Shown here piece after piece: positions 62,719 through 62,785 of a stretch of DNA of 62,785 nucleotides; within the stretch, counting starts at the first letter, position 1; every line of letters begins with the position of its first letter. Source of the stretch: Verrucomicrobiota bacterium (lineage in GTDB: Bacteria > Verrucomicrobiota > Verrucomicrobiia > JABWAM01); NCBI GenBank assembly GCA_023269615.1, contig JAHFSY010000023.1, forward strand, positions 1 to 62,785. The letters are read 5' to 3'. The notes beneath the pieces were generated by a model. The model had not been told where the DNA came from, did no database searches, and saw only the letters and a program-made list of their open reading frames with translations. The translations under genes and the position numbers were made by a program.

Positions 62719-62785
62719 ATGCTTCTCAAGTTGATTTATGTGTTGTTTTGCCTGGCTGCGTTGAATGGGATGGCGTGCGCCGGCG
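62719..62785 (+). CDS. Exported protein, partial (signal peptide only)
   Basis: From the ATG at 62719 the frame is open to the window edge and encodes a typical signal peptide (LLKLIYVLFCLAALN, then MACAG). It starts 7 bp after the MFS stop, so it is likely the next gene of the same operon. The Cys near the end may be a lipobox. The mature protein is not in view. Confidence 0.5.
   Translation, partial: MLLKLIYVLFCLAALNGMACAG

Overview
The window reads as a GC-rich piece of chromosome from a diderm bacterium of the PVC group, most likely a Verrucomicrobiota member. This rests on gene content, not on a database match. LpxB points to lipid A, and Mpl to diaminopimelate peptidoglycan. Also present are a two-domain microcompartment shell protein, a pseudopilin with the H-X9-DG C-terminal motif, a DUF4838 lipoprotein, an ECF sigma/FecR pair, a fused SecDF, a proline-rich membrane Ser/Thr kinase and several families of intergenic palindromes. 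Few starts have a strong Shine-Dalgarno sequence and GTG/TTG starts are common. No tRNA, rRNA, CRISPR array, transposase or prophage gene was found.

Layout. 1-6.9 kb: partial aldo/keto reductase, lpxB, a lipoprotein ending in a pilin-like module, an orphan shell protein and a dCache-HAMP-SpoIIE phosphatase. 6.9-15.7 kb: a probable glycan/sphingolipid-type hydrolysis locus (ceramidase-like protein, two paralogous exported proteins around a DUF4838 lipoprotein, an AraC regulator, an H-X9-DG pseudopilin and a possible NodB-fold protein). 15.8-18.1 kb: an overlapping acyltransferase-flavoprotein pair. 18.3-22.7 kb: lysS, an exported beta-sandwich repeat protein, a gene remnant and an ankyrin protein. 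22.7-27.1 kb: a signalling block (LolD-like ATPase, cNMP-DUF4388 protein, Ser/Thr kinase, small membrane protein). 27.3-31.1 kb: small enzymes and a large glycosidase-like protein. 31.1-34.7 kb: a minus-strand operon of two exported proteins, an ECF sigma factor and a FecR-like regulator. 35-37.8 kb: LemA and an M48 protease. 37.9-42.6 kb: an AlgX/AlgI-like acetylation pair and a GT39-type glycosyltransferase. 42.6-48.1 kb: a GYF-cNMP protein, an exported ankyrin protein, cardiolipin synthase, mpl and an inositol-monophosphatase-type enzyme. 48.2-52 kb: tgt-yajC-secDF. 52-56 kb: an exported protein and an ABC ATPase/permease pair. 56.3-58.5 kb: SpoIID, RibD-C and a glutaredoxin-like protein. 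58.7-62.8 kb: formamidase, two PhyH oxygenases, an MFS carrier and the start of an exported protein.

The most unusual signal is the repeat content. At least seven kinds of inverted-repeat element occur between and inside genes. One family (called B here) supplies the TAG stop codon of three unrelated genes, and a fourth copy of exactly 111 bp lies in frame inside the 5' end of a RibD-C gene. Two 0.2-kb elements with an identical 52-bp hairpin core bracket the SpoIID/RibD-C/glutaredoxin genes in opposite orientation.
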